A stretch of 64,000 nucleotides of DNA, from positions 2,046,001-2,110,000 of the forward strand of contig NZ_CP035807.1 in the NCBI RefSeq assembly GCF_008329945.1, read 5' to 3'. Shown here piece after piece: positions 9,609-19,144 of the stretch. The DNA is from Thiospirochaeta perfilievii. Its GTDB lineage: Bacteria > Spirochaetota > Spirochaetia > DSM-2461. The stretch's first letter is position 1; each line of letters opens with the position of its first letter. Position numbers and translations under genes: made by a program. The notes beneath the pieces are model-generated. The model saw nothing but the letters and a program-made list of their open reading frames with translations. It was not told the DNA's origin and did no database searches.

Positions 9609-12600
9609 TTACTTAAAGTAGTTAACTCCTGCTTTAAAAATGGCTTGATCCTTGTTTCCGTAAATGTTTTTACAAACATTAGATCCCACCCTCTCTGAGT
9701 GTCCCATTTTTCCAAAAACTCGTCCATCTGGGCTTGTTATTCCCTCTATTGCCATTACGGAACCATTAGGGTTTTTACCCTTATATTGAGTAGCTATTTG
9801 GCCATTATCTATAAGCTTCTTAGCAAGCGTTTCGTCGATAATGAATCTACCTTCTCCATGGGAAAGTGCTATCTGGTGACGATCACCAACTGAACACTGG
9901 CTTAGCCATGGGGATAGGTTTGAAACTACTTCAGTTTCTGCCATCATAGAGATATGTCTTCCTATTGTATTGTAGGTTAAAGTTGGGTCATGTTCATCAA
10001 TATCTCTAATTTCCCCATATGGAACCAGACCCAGTTTAACAAGTGCCTGAAACCCGTTACATATTCCCATCATTAACCCGTCTCTCTGGTGTAATAACCT
10101 ATGTACAGCGTCTTTAATTTCTGGGTTTCTAAAGAAAGCAGCAATAAACTTAGCAGAACCTTCTGGTTCATCTCCGGCACTAAATCCACCAGGAATCATA
10201 ATTATTTGGCTATTATCAATCTTCTCTACCATTTGGGATATAGACTCTTTTATATGGTCCTCTGATAGATTATTTATTACAAATGTCTCAGCAATTGCTC
10301 CTGCATCTGTAAAGGCTTTAGCTGTATCGTACTCACAGTTAGTCCCAGGAAAAACTGGAATTATAACTCTAGGGTTTTCAACTTTTACCCTAGGTTTAAT
10401 AGTTTTATCCACCATATAACTAACCTTAACCTCTTTTTGTCTATCTTCTACTCTAATAGGGTAAACATCCTGTAGGGTTTTCTCCCATGTGGTAATCATT
10501 TTATCAAGTTTTATGCTCTCTCCTAAGACTTTGATTACAGGCTCTGAAATTGTTGTTCCGATTACTTGGTAATCAATATCTATTAACTCATCCTCATTTT
10601 TTACCTCTACAATAAAGGATGACAAGTTAGTTTTTAGTAGTTCTTCAATATTTAGAGTGTTATTTAACTCTACACCTATTTGATTACCAAATGCCATTTT
10701 ACTTATGGCTGATGCAATTCCACCCTTCCGAACTGTTTGAGCAGATAGTATAACTTCAGATTTTATTAAGTTTGTTATGTTATTAAATAATTTTTCTACC
10801 ATTGGGTAGTTTGGTATATCAAACTCATCCTTAGGTAGAGGTATATATACAACACTGTTTCCAGAAGATTTAAACTCTGGGCTAATAACGTGGTTTACAT
10901 CTACAGGGGCTACCGCAAAGGATACTAGAGTTGGTGGAACGTGTAACTCTTCAAACGTTCCGCTCATAGAGTCTTTACCACCAATTGCTCCAATTTTAAG
11001 TTCTGTTTGGGCTTTATATGCTCCTAGAAGCGCATTAAATGGTTTCCCCCACTTAACAGGGTCTGTTCCTAACCTTTCAAAATACTCCTGAAAAGTTAAC
11101 CTTATCTCTGATAGTTCTCCACCAGCTGCAACTATTTTTGCCGCTGACTCTACTACTGCATAAGCTGCTCCATGGAATGGAGACCAGGATGAGAGGTCAG
11201 GGTCAAAACCAAAACTCATAAGTGTTCCGTTTGAAGTATCCCCTTTAAGAACTGGAATCTTTGCACACATAACATCAGTAGGAGTCTGCTGGGTTTTTCC
11301 TCCAAATGGAAGTAGGACAGAGGATGCACCAATTGTACTATCAAATGTCTCAATTAAACCCTTTTGAGAGCAGACATTAAGATCGGATAAATTATTTAAC
11401 CAATCCTTTTTTATACTCCCGGTTGATTTTACAACAGCGCTGTTTTTAAACCAGCTGTTATTCTCATTTGGAGATTTAGATTCAATATCCATATCCTGTA
11501 AAACACCGTTGGTATTTATAAAGGATCTAGCCATAGATACAATCTCTTTTCCTCTCCAGTTTATTTTAACTCTAGGCTCTTTAGTTACTACTGCAACTTC
11601 TACCGCTTCAAGGTTCTCTTCTTCACATAAATCTATAAATCTTTTAACATCTTTTGGATCTAAAACTACAGCCATTCTCTCTTGAGATTCAGATATAGTT
11701 AGTTCTGTTCCATCTAGTCCATTATACTTTTTTGGAACTACATCTAGGTCAATTATTAAACCATCTGCTAACTCGGCAATAGCTACAGATATTCCACCAG
11801 CACCAAAGTCATTACAGATTTTTATCATTTTAGAAGCCTCAGGGTTTCTAAAAAGTCTCTGTATTTTTCTCTCTACAGGAGGGTTTCCTTTTTGTACTTC
11901 AGCTCCACTTGTTTCAATAGACTCTTCCGTATGCTCTTTTGAAGAACCTGTAGCTCCTCCACAACCGTCTCGACCAGTTTTACCCCCGGTTAAAACAATA
12001 ATATCTCCTGGAGCTGCAGAGTCCCTAGTTACGTTTGACCTTGGTGCTGCTGCTATAACTGCTCCTATCTCCATTCTCTTGGCTGTATAACCTTCGTGGT
12101 ATATCTCTGTTACATTACCGGTAGCTAGGCCTATTTGATTCCCATAGGAACTGTAACCATGGGCTGCTTCTGTACAGATTTTTCTTTGGGGAAGTTTTCC
12201 TGGTATTGTATCTTCAATAGCTGTTAAAGGTGAACCTGCACCTGTTACCCTCATTGCTTGGTACACATAGGATCTTCCTGATAGAGGGTCTCTAATACAC
12301 CCTCCTAAACATGTTGCTGCCCCACCAAATGGTTCAATCTCTGTTGGGTGGTTATGGGTTTCATTTTTAAATTGAATCAGCCACTCTTCTTCTACTCCAT
12401 CGATAACTGCTGGAACAATTATTGAACAGGCATTAACTTCCTCAGACTCCTCAAGGTTTTCCATTAACCCTCGACTTCTTAGGTCTTTTGCTGCTAAAAC
12501 AGCCATATCCATTAGGGAGATATCTTTATCTTTACCTACATATAGTCTCTCTCTAGTTTTTAAGTATAGGTCGTAGGACTCTTTTATTGGTTTAGAATAT

Positions 12601-13346
12601 TTACCATCATCAAAAGTAATATTTTTAAGTCTAGTCATAAATGTTGTATGACGGCAGTGGTCAGACCAGTAGGTATCTAACATTTTTATCTCTGTAATGC
12701 TAGGGTCTCGCTTCTCTTCGTCTCTAAAATATTTTTGACAATGTAGTAGGTCTAAATCACTCATTGCAAGACCAAGAGTCTTTCTAAGTTCTTTGATCTC
12801 ACTTTCTGATTTTCTTATAAAGTTATTAAAATAGACTACATCCGCTGGTATTACTTCAACCTCGTGTAGTGTTTCTGGTTTTTCTAATTTTGCTTCCCTG
12901 GAATCAACAGGGTTTATTAAGTATTTCTTTATTTTATCTAAATCATTGTCGGTTATCTCACCAGAAAAAACATATTGCATTGCTGTTTTAATTGATGGGT
13001 TTTCTCCTGGGGCCATAATTTGTATACACTGTTCTGCTGAATCGGCCCTTTGATCATACTGTCCTGGTAGGTACTCTACAGCAAAGCTTTTCTCATTTGT
13101 CAAATCTATATTTTCTTGGTAAAAGTTATCTACTGGAGGTTCTGAAAATACTGTTGTTAATGCTTCTTTGTAAACTCTATCCGATATATCTTCTATATCG
13201 TATCTTATGATAACTCTTACACCTGTTAATCCTGTGAGGCTCAGGTGGCTTTTTAAATCTTGCAGAAGGTGGTCTGCGGCAACACTAAAATCTCTCTTTT
13301 TTTCTACATATACTCGTTTAATTATAGCCATATCAATTTTTATCAA
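9609..13346 (-). CDS. purL: Phosphoribosylformylglycinamidine synthase, single-chain form
   Basis: Fourth step of de novo purine synthesis: converts FGAR, glutamine and ATP to FGAM. One chain carries the synthase core (ETHNHPTEIEPFGGAATCLGG, TGGKTGRDGCGGATGSS, SFGFDPDLSSWSPFHGAAYA) and a C-terminal glutaminase (FPGTNCEYDTA, catalytic Cys in MGICNGFQALVKLG, later His-Glu in LSHGEGRF). Length 1245 matches the long form common in Clostridia and Bacteroidetes, so no separate purQ or purS is needed. The open frame can start at TTG 13346, but the in-frame ATG at 13331 gives MAIIKRVYVEKK and is the better-looking start; neither has a clear ribosome site. No other purine genes lie in the window. Confidence 0.96.
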   Translation of the reverse strand: MIKIDMAIIKRVYVEKKRDFSVAADHLLQDLKSHLSLTGLTGVRVIIRYDIEDISDRVYKEALTTVFSEPPVDNFYQENIDLTNEKSFAVEYLPGQYDQRADSAEQCIQIMAPGENPSIKTAMQYVFSGEITDNDLDKIKKYLINPVDSREAKLEKPETLHEVEVIPADVVYFNNFIRKSESEIKELRKTLGLAMSDLDLLHCQKYFRDEEKRDPSITEIKMLDTYWSDHCRHTTFMTRLKNITFDDGKYSKPIKESYDLYLKTRERLYVGKDKDISLMDMAVLAAKDLRSRGLMENLEESEEVNACSIIVPAVIDGVEEEWLIQFKNETHNHPTEIEPFGGAATCLGGCIRDPLSGRSYVYQAMRVTGAGSPLTAIEDTIPGKLPQRKICTEAAHGYSSYGNQIGLATGNVTEIYHEGYTAKRMEIGAVIAAAPRSNVTRDSAAPGDIIVLTGGKTGRDGCGGATGSSKEHTEESIETSGAEVQKGNPPVERKIQRLFRNPEASKMIKICNDFGAGGISVAIAELADGLIIDLDVVPKKYNGLDGTELTISESQERMAVVLDPKDVKRFIDLCEEENLEAVEVAVVTKEPRVKINWRGKEIVSMARSFINTNGVLQDMDIESKSPNENNSWFKNSAVVKSTGSIKKDWLNNLSDLNVCSQKGLIETFDSTIGASSVLLPFGGKTQQTPTDVMCAKIPVLKGDTSNGTLMSFGFDPDLSSWSPFHGAAYAVVESAAKIVAAGGELSEIRLTFQEYFERLGTDPVKWGKPFNALLGAYKAQTELKIGAIGGKDSMSGTFEELHVPPTLVSFAVAPVDVNHVISPEFKSSGNSVVYIPLPKDEFDIPNYPMVEKLFNNITNLIKSEVILSAQTVRKGGIASAISKMAFGNQIGVELNNTLNIEELLKTNLSSFIVEVKNEDELIDIDYQVIGTTISEPVIKVLGESIKLDKMITTWEKTLQDVYPIRVEDRQKEVKVSYMVDKTIKPRVKVENPRVIIPVFPGTNCEYDTAKAFTDAGAIAETFVINNLSEDHIKESISQMVEKIDNSQIIMIPGGFSAGDEPEGSAKFIAAFFRNPEIKDAVHRLLHQRDGLMMGICNGFQALVKLGLVPYGEIRDIDEHDPTLTYNTIGRHISMMAETEVVSNLSPWLSQCSVGDRHQIALSHGEGRFIIDETLAKKLIDNGQIATQYKGKNPNGSVMAIEGITSPDGRVFGKMGHSERVGSNVCKNIYGNKDQAIFKAGVNYFK

Positions 13347-13393
13347 ATTTAAGGCTATTAATCTATATCTTTGTTATTGTTGTTGGCCTCTCC

Positions 13394-13570
13394 ATGGTAA
13401 ATAGTTTATAGGCTACAGATAATTATATAAAACAGATAGAGAAGGAAGTAATTTGGTATAATCATTTAATTAGTGGATTTAATATTTCAAAATTTAGAAA
13501 AGAGGGACAAATAGAAGAGTATTGGGATGAAGGGTATGATCTTCCCCAGTTGCTGTGGCATCTATTCTAA
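13394..13570 (+). pseudogene. Orphan open stretch, possible gene remnant or non-ATG small gene
   Basis: An ATG at 13394 is followed after five codons by TAG (13409-13411). The same frame is then open for 52 codons to TAA at 13568-13570 with a protein-like composition (three Trp, five Tyr), for example EKEVIWYNHLISGF and EGQIEEYWDEGYDLPQLLWH. The frame before the ATG is hydrophobic (LLIYIFVIVVGLS), as in a signal or membrane segment. No ATG, GTG or TTG lies after the TAG; an ATT at 13451 has AAGGA four bases upstream. It may be a decayed gene with an in-frame stop or a small gene with an unusual start. I recognise no family. Confidence 0.3.
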
Positions 13571-13604
13571 ACTAATATTATTTTTAAAATGGTTAGTTTT
13601 GTTA

Positions 13605-13610
13605 TATAAT
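13605..13610 (+). promoter_or_regulatory. -10 box for the M23 peptidase gene
   Basis: A perfect TATAAT ends 6 bases before the ATG at 13617; no good -35 box is seen at 17 bases. The message would start on the ATG, and no ribosome site precedes it. Confidence 0.4.
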
Positions 13611-13616
13611 TCAGAT

Positions 13617-14795
13617 ATGAAAAAGTTTTTAGCTATAAGTATTTTTATATTTTTAATAATAAATATATCCTTTAGTAAGGAGTTCTTATCAGAAGATAGT
13701 GAAACCTTAGATGTCTACTTTGAAAAAATTGAAGAAGGCGGATATCTTTTTTATGGTGATAATAACCATTTTATTCCCCAATTTATCAGTTTGGGATTTA
13801 CAAAATTGACAAATTTAAAAATGGATAGGGCGAACCCCTCTCAGGTCGTATTAGAACCTGGAGATAAAGGTGTTTTACTTGCAACATTAACCCCATTGGA
13901 TAAAAATAGATCATACAGTTTTAGGAGTCGACTCTCCTATACTCCAGGAAATCCATTAACTGTAGAGCCTGATGAGTTTGTATATCTATTCCCGTTTGAA
14001 CACGGTAGCAAGTTTAAGTTAGATCAAGGTTTTGGAGGGCAATTTTCCCATCAAAAAGAGAACTATTACGCCTTAGACTTCTCTATGGATATAGGAACCC
14101 CTATTGTCGCTGCTAGGGCAGGGATTGTTGTTGAAGTCAAGGAAGATTCAAATAGGGGAGGGGCTAGTTCGTCCTATGCCTCCTATGGCAACTTTATCTC
14201 CATCTACCATGATGATGGGACATTTGCTAGTTATGTTCACCTTAAGAAAAATGGAGCTATTGTAGAGGTAGGTGATAGTGTCTCTATGGGGGATACTATT
14301 GGTTATAGTGGCAATACGGGTCTATCAACAGGTCCTCATCTTCATTTTTCTGTTAATGTTCCTACAGTTACGGGGAGTAGGCAGTCCATCCCTATAAAAC
14401 TATTAGGTTTAGATGGGGAAGCTATAGATCCTGTTGTCGGGGAGTATTATTACTCTAAGCACCCAGGAGGAGAGAGTTTTGATCCTGTTTTTGGCAAAGA
14501 CCTTAAAGATTCTGACTTTAGTGGTACTTTAACTCCAATAAAGCAGACAGATAAACTTAGTTTTAGGGATGAATCTATAGATAGTACAACCGTTGTATAT
14601 TGCAGAAATGGGTTTAATAGTGTTGTTGAGGGGACTATTACATTTAAATTTCAGAATAGTTTTAGTAGCCAAGGGGGATCCATACCCATAAAGATTCCGC
14701 CACTGTCCGAGAGCTATGTTGCCCTTGTAAAACCAAAAGATACAACAAAGTCCTTTGCCTTTTCTTACTCTATTTCGTATAGAGTTTTAGAATAA
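13617..14795 (+). CDS. Exported M23 (LytM-type) metallopeptidase
   Basis: Predicted periplasmic zinc endopeptidase or peptidoglycan-binding factor. The true start is ATG 13617: it gives a signal peptide [18 protein letters not shown] ending near FSKEF, whereas an upstream in-frame start would add an unlikely 30-residue leader. The peptidase domain spans roughly residues 140-260. It has the zinc ligands His and Asp in [20 protein letters not shown], typical [11 protein letters not shown], then YVHLKKNGA and the final HLHF. The C-terminal 120 residues look like an extra beta domain ([21 protein letters not shown]). It ends 19 bases before metA. Peptidoglycan remodelling is the likely role; the precise substrate is unknown. 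Confidence 0.88.
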   Translation: MKKFLAISIFIFLIINISFSKEFLSEDSETLDVYFEKIEEGGYLFYGDNNHFIPQFISLGFTKLTNLKMDRANPSQVVLEPGDKGVLLATLTPLDKNRSYSFRSRLSYTPGNPLTVEPDEFVYLFPFEHGSKFKLDQGFGGQFSHQKENYYALDFSMDIGTPIVAARAGIVVEVKEDSNRGGASSSYASYGNFISIYHDDGTFASYVHLKKNGAIVEVGDSVSMGDTIGYSGNTGLSTGPHLHFSVNVPTVTGSRQSIPIKLLGLDGEAIDPVVGEYYYSKHPGGESFDPVFGKDLKDSDFSGTLTPIKQTDKLSFRDESIDSTTVVYCRNGFNSVVEGTITFKFQNSFSSQGGSIPIKIPPLSESYVALVKPKDTTKSFAFSYSISYRVLE

Positions 14796-14802
14796 GTTAT
14801 GT

Positions 14803-14808
14803 TATATT
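14803..14808 (+). promoter_or_regulatory. Possible -10 box for metA
   Basis: TATATT ends 6 bases before the metA ATG and there is no ribosome site between them. The -35 region is weak, so metA could also be cotranscribed with the peptidase gene. Confidence 0.25.
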
Positions 14809-14814
14809 ATTGCC

Positions 14815-15729
14815 ATGCCAATTAAGATAAAAGATAAATTACCAGCAATTGAAATATTAAATAGCGAAAATATATTTGTAATGACAGAGACAAGGGCTGT
14901 CTCCCAGGATATTAGGCCTCTTAAAATAGCAATTTTAAACTTGATGCCAAAAAAAGTTACAACAGAGACCCACTTATTAAGACTTCTATCTAACACTCCT
15001 TTACAGTTAGAAGTGGATCTCCTACATCCTAAAAGCCATAAATCTAAAAATACTGACCACAGGCACTTAGAGTATTTTTATAAAACTTTTCAAGATATTA
15101 AGGGTAAAAATTATGATGGACTAATTATTACTGGTGCACCAGTTGAGACCTTGGAATTTGAAAAGGTAGATTATTGGGAAGAGTTAAAAGAGATAATGGA
15201 TTGGTCTAAGGATCATGTAACTTCAACACTTCATATATGCTGGGGTGCATTAGCAGGACTCTATTATCACTTTGGTGTGGATAAATATCAAACACCTGAG
15301 AAGATTTCTGGAATCTATAAGCATAGCGTAGAAAATAAATTTAGTCCTATAGCTAGAGGTTTTGACGATAACTTTCTTGCTCCCCATTCAAGACATACAG
15401 AAATTCTAAGAAAAGAGGTTGAGAAAGTTTCAGCTCTTGAAATAGTCTCAGAGTCTGAAGAGGCTGGTATTTATATCGTTACATCCAACGATGGTAAGCA
15501 GATTTTTGTTACAGGACACTCTGAGTACGATCCTTTAACCTTAAAGGAGGAGTATGAGAGGGATATTAAGGTAGACCCAGAAAAAACGGTTATCCCTAAA
15601 AATTACTTTCCAGATGATGATCCTAATAAAACACCTGTTGTAAACTGGAGGGGTCATGCGAACCTTCTTTTTTTAAACTGGCTTAACTACTATGTCTACC
15701 AGATGACTCCTTATGAACTAAATAAATAA
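14815..15729 (+). CDS. metA: Homoserine O-acyltransferase, probably acetyl-CoA specific
   Basis: First committed step of methionine synthesis: acylation of homoserine. The full-length family is recognisable from [20 protein letters not shown], catalytic Cys142 in HICWGA, and [14 protein letters not shown] carrying the catalytic Glu. The residue that decides acyl donor in this family, position 111, is Glu here ([10 protein letters not shown]) rather than the Gly of the E. coli succinyltransferase. By the published MetA structure-function work that predicts acetyl-CoA use, so the product should be O-acetylhomoserine. No other methionine genes are nearby. Start ATG at 14815 gives [11 protein letters not shown], the usual N-terminus. 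Confidence 0.95.
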   Translation: MPIKIKDKLPAIEILNSENIFVMTETRAVSQDIRPLKIAILNLMPKKVTTETHLLRLLSNTPLQLEVDLLHPKSHKSKNTDHRHLEYFYKTFQDIKGKNYDGLIITGAPVETLEFEKVDYWEELKEIMDWSKDHVTSTLHICWGALAGLYYHFGVDKYQTPEKISGIYKHSVENKFSPIARGFDDNFLAPHSRHTEILRKEVEKVSALEIVSESEEAGIYIVTSNDGKQIFVTGHSEYDPLTLKEEYERDIKVDPEKTVIPKNYFPDDDPNKTPVVNWRGHANLLFLNWLNYYVYQMTPYELNK

Positions 15730-15754
15730 CTACACCCTAAAAGAGTTTTCATGT

Positions 15755-15760
15755 TAAAAT
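15755..15760 (+). promoter_or_regulatory. Possible -10 box for the second YesM gene
   Basis: TAAAAT ends 6 bases before the ATG at 15767 with no ribosome site between. No convincing -35 box; an activator could compensate. Confidence 0.3.
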
Positions 15761-15766
15761 GAAATT

Positions 15767-17518
15767 ATGGGTAGAAGTTTTAGGCAGAGAATTTTAAATA
15801 TAAACATTAGTCGTAGGATATTTCTCTTTTTTACTGGTCTACTGCTAATGTCACTACTGTTTAGTGGCATTCTCTATAAGAGGATCTACTCATCTTTAAT
15901 GCTAGATGAGGTGAATAAAATATCTATGCAAAATTTACGTTCAATAAGCTCTAACATTAGAATTATTCTTAAAAATGTTAATAACTCATCTAAGGTTATT
16001 CTATCAAATAGTGGCGTACAACAACTTCTTAACTCTGAGAATGGCTACTCTGAATTAGAGTTAAAAGATGGTGTTAATAGAACTATCTCATCGATGATGA
16101 GTAATTATGATGAAATTCTATCAATATATGTATTAGATACAAAGGGGCATAGGTATTACGCGGACTACGATGTTAAAAATGTTTTTTTATTCAACAGTAG
16201 TTTTCACGACAAAATATGGGCAAGGGCAAGAGAATTAAGGGGTGAGTCCTATTTTGTTCAGAATGGGGGAGAGATTTTTAATGGTTTAACAACTAAGGAT
16301 TTTGTCTCTAATATTAGAATCATTAATGATCTAACAACCCAAAAACCAATAGGTGGAGTAGTTATAAATGTTTCTAAAGATGAATTGAAGTCATCTTATA
16401 ACAGTATAGTGAAAAAAGATGGTACTAAGATATATCTGTTTGACGAGAATGCCTCTTTAATTCTTTCCTCCTACGATTATTCAAGGGATATTAAAAACTT
16501 TACATTGGATAATTGGAATAATAACCATGGCTCCTATGTAGATAAAAAAAATAGCATATTGTACTCATATTTGAATATTTTAGAATATAATTGGAGGATT
16601 GTAACTGTTATTCCTATATCAGATGACTCAACAATATATACTTTGACTCTTACATCCCTCTCTCTCTTTTTTTTACTTACTATCCTTGTCCTAATTGGTT
16701 CTGTAATAATTGCTAGGGTAATTACAAAACCTATTAATATAATGGTTAACTCCATGGTTGATATTGGTCGTGGTGACTTAAATGAGCTCTATTTTGAAAC
16801 ATCTATAACTGAGTTTAACTCTCTTAGGGATGGATATAATCTAATGACCATGGAGATTAAGAGTCTACTAAAAAAGATTGTAATTGATGAGAAAAGAAAA
16901 AGACGTACTGAATTAGAGACTCTACAAGCTCAGATAAAACCCCATTTTTTATACAATACCTTCGACTCTATTAGCTCTCTTGCCTTAATGGGGGAGAATA
17001 AGAAGGTATATAAAATGGTAACTTCTCTTGGAAAGTTTTATAGGATAAATCTTAGTAAAGGCAGGGAGGTCATATCCTTTAAACAGGAGATCGAGGCCCT
17101 TAAAAGTTACTTAAATATTCTCTCCTTAAGGTATGATAATTTTATAACAAATTTCTATATTGAAGATGAGACCTCTAATGTTAAGGTTTTAAAACTTATA
17201 CTTCAGCCTTTCTTAGAAAATTCAATTTATCATGGGATAAAACCAAAGGGAGAGCCTGGAATTATAAATATCTATGGAACTATAGACTCAGATTTTCTCT
17301 CCATCAAAATTGAAGATAATGGAATAGGAATGGAAGAAGACATAATTAAAACAATCTTCTCCTCAAAAAGCAGCTTTGGAGTAAGAGGAACAATAGAGAG
17401 AATTAATCTGTTTTATGAAGGGGATGACTTAGTGATTATTAAAAGTAAAAAGGGGGTAGGAACAACAGTTATAATAAAAATACCCCTAGGGGAGAGGGTT
17501 TTATATGGGAATCTATAA
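15767..17518 (+). CDS. YesM-type sensor histidine kinase
   Basis: Membrane kinase expected to sense a sugar and phosphorylate the next gene's regulator. Membrane segments at about 17-38 and 295-318 enclose a 250-residue extracytoplasmic sensor. A HAMP linker follows, then the kinase domain with phospho-acceptor His393 in QAQIKPHFLYNTFDS, N-box QPFLENSIYHGI and G-box DNGIGM. Length 583 is typical. It overlaps the regulator gene by 14 bases, and the unit continues into a sugar ABC importer, so the importer's genes are the likely target. Confidence 0.94.
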   Translation: MGRSFRQRILNINISRRIFLFFTGLLLMSLLFSGILYKRIYSSLMLDEVNKISMQNLRSISSNIRIILKNVNNSSKVILSNSGVQQLLNSENGYSELELKDGVNRTISSMMSNYDEILSIYVLDTKGHRYYADYDVKNVFLFNSSFHDKIWARARELRGESYFVQNGGEIFNGLTTKDFVSNIRIINDLTTQKPIGGVVINVSKDELKSSYNSIVKKDGTKIYLFDENASLILSSYDYSRDIKNFTLDNWNNNHGSYVDKKNSILYSYLNILEYNWRIVTVIPISDDSTIYTLTLTSLSLFFLLTILVLIGSVIIARVITKPINIMVNSMVDIGRGDLNELYFETSITEFNSLRDGYNLMTMEIKSLLKKIVIDEKRKRRTELETLQAQIKPHFLYNTFDSISSLALMGENKKVYKMVTSLGKFYRINLSKGREVISFKQEIEALKSYLNILSLRYDNFITNFYIEDETSNVKVLKLILQPFLENSIYHGIKPKGEPGIINIYGTIDSDFLSIKIEDNGIGMEEDIIKTIFSSKSSFGVRGTIERINLFYEGDDLVIIKSKKGVGTTVIIKIPLGERVLYGNL

Positions 17519-19058
17519 AGTTCTAATTGTTGATGATGAATACCTTGTTAGGGAGCTTATTAAAAGGTCAATAAAATGGGAAGAGTTAGGGTTAGCCTTG
17601 GTGGGTGAGGCATCAGGAGGAATGGAGGCAATTGATTTAGTTGAAGATCTAAATCCTGAAATTATTATTACAGATATTAATATGCCTGTAATGGATGGAA
17701 TAAAGTTAAGTGAAAATATTCTGGCTAAGTATCCCCAAATTAAAATTATTATCCTTAGTGGATATGACGATTTTGAATATGCTAAAAAATCTATATCGGT
17801 AGGGGTTAGAGAGTATATTTTAAAACCTATAGACTCTACTGAGTTAACAAACTCACTGTTAACACAGGTAAATGATATAGATAAAGAGGAAGAACTAAGA
17901 GATAAAATGAATTTTATGGAGCCCTATTTGAAAGAGAGAATTTTAAATGATCTTCTCTTCTCTAGTGTAGAAAAAGATGAACTATATAAATATGGACTCT
18001 CTTTTAAAAGTAATATGTTTAGATTAGCTCTATGCAGAGTCGATAGAGGTCTTGGTGGAATTTATAAAAGCAGACAATATGTAATTGATACAATTAATAA
18101 CTACTTTATAGATAAAAGTGATTCTTACTGCTTTTGGGCTAGTGGGGGTTATATCGTCCTACTATTCCACAATAAACACTCTGAATTAGAAAACCTCTGC
18201 CAACGAGTAATTAATAACATTAATAGACGGTTTAATATCTCTTTAACCATAGGTATAAGTCAGACTCTTATTGGAATAGATAATATTAGTTCCCTTTATA
18301 AGCAGTCTAAACGAGGTTTAGAATCTCGAATTATTGGGGATAAAAATAGTGTCATTTTATACGATGATACAGTAGCTCTATGGGGGTATGATCCTATTAA
18401 GAGTAACACCCTTCTTAAGGAGTTTTCATTAAGTCTTAAATCAGGACTTCTTGAAAACTGCAAAAAACAGATAGAAGATCTTTTTAATTTACAAATTATG
18501 GGTGTTGGTGGAGATTTAAACTCCCTAAGGATCCTAAGTTCAAATATTATCTTTATAGTCCTGCAAGTTATTAGTGATCATGGTATTGAGATAGAGTCAA
18601 TCTTTGGTCAAAATAAGCAGCCATATCACAATTTATATAGACTGAATAACATTGGGGATATCAATGAATACCTGTTCTCTCTTTGCCGCAAAATAACCTA
18701 TGAAATTAAGGATAAAAACTGTAAGAGTTGTAATTTATTAATATCTAATGTTAAGAAATTTATAAAGGAAAATATGCGAAATCCAGACCTGCAGCTAACA
18801 ATAGTTGCTGAGAACTTTCATATTAATCCAAGCTATTTAAGTAGAAAATTTAAGAGTGAGTGTGGTATTAGCTTTATTGATTTTTTAGCCCGTCTTAGGT
18901 TAGAGAAGGCAATTGAGTTAGTACAAAATAGTGATAAAAGAAGTTACGAAATAGCAGAGGAGATTGGCATAAGTGACCCCCATTATTTTAGTATATTTTT
19001 TAAAAAAAAGATGAATATGTCTCTAAGTGAATATAAAAAAACCTTAAAGGTCAAATAA
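17505..19058 (+). CDS. YesN-type response regulator with AraC output domain
   Basis: Partner of the overlapping YesM-type kinase. The receiver domain has VDDEYLV, phospho-acceptor Asp57 (IIITDINMP) and Lys107 (YILKPID). The C-terminal AraC unit shows LTIVAENFHINPSYLSRKF and YEIAEEIGISDPHYFSIFFK. Start ATG 17505 lies within the kinase end and has AGGGGAGAGG upstream as ribosome site. The importer genes begin 86 bases downstream on the same strand; activation of that importer in response to the sensed sugar is the likely role, as in other YesMN-linked CUT1 systems. Confidence 0.94.
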   Translation: MGIYKVLIVDDEYLVRELIKRSIKWEELGLALVGEASGGMEAIDLVEDLNPEIIITDINMPVMDGIKLSENILAKYPQIKIIILSGYDDFEYAKKSISVGVREYILKPIDSTELTNSLLTQVNDIDKEEELRDKMNFMEPYLKERILNDLLFSSVEKDELYKYGLSFKSNMFRLALCRVDRGLGGIYKSRQYVIDTINNYFIDKSDSYCFWASGGYIVLLFHNKHSELENLCQRVINNINRRFNISLTIGISQTLIGIDNISSLYKQSKRGLESRIIGDKNSVILYDDTVALWGYDPIKSNTLLKEFSLSLKSGLLENCKKQIEDLFNLQIMGVGGDLNSLRILSSNIIFIVLQVISDHGIEIESIFGQNKQPYHNLYRLNNIGDINEYLFSLCRKITYEIKDKNCKSCNLLISNVKKFIKENMRNPDLQLTIVAENFHINPSYLSRKFKSECGISFIDFLARLRLEKAIELVQNSDKRSYEIAEEIGISDPHYFSIFFKKKMNMSLSEYKKTLKVK

Positions 19059-19084
19059 CTTACATTTTTAGTAAAATCTGTGAA

Positions 19085-19113
19085 TTGTTTTATATGAGAA
19101 ACAGGTGTACTTT
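19085..19113 (+). promoter_or_regulatory. Weak promoter candidate before the sugar importer
   Basis: TTGTTT (19085-19090) and TACTTT (19108-19113) are 17 bases apart. The boxes are poor, as expected for a promoter needing an AraC-type activator. This is one reading of an 86-base gap. Confidence 0.25.
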
Positions 19114-19144
19114 TGATTAGTTTTACGTAAAAAGGAGAAATTTA

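Noticed and set aside
13347-13526. Search for a purine riboswitch before purL
   Set aside because: No conserved aptamer loops or terminator pairing could be seen in the upstream region.
13527-13616. Earlier in-frame ATG for the M23 peptidase
   Set aside because: It would place 30 residues before a perfect signal peptide; the ATG at 13617 follows a TATAAT box by 6 bases.
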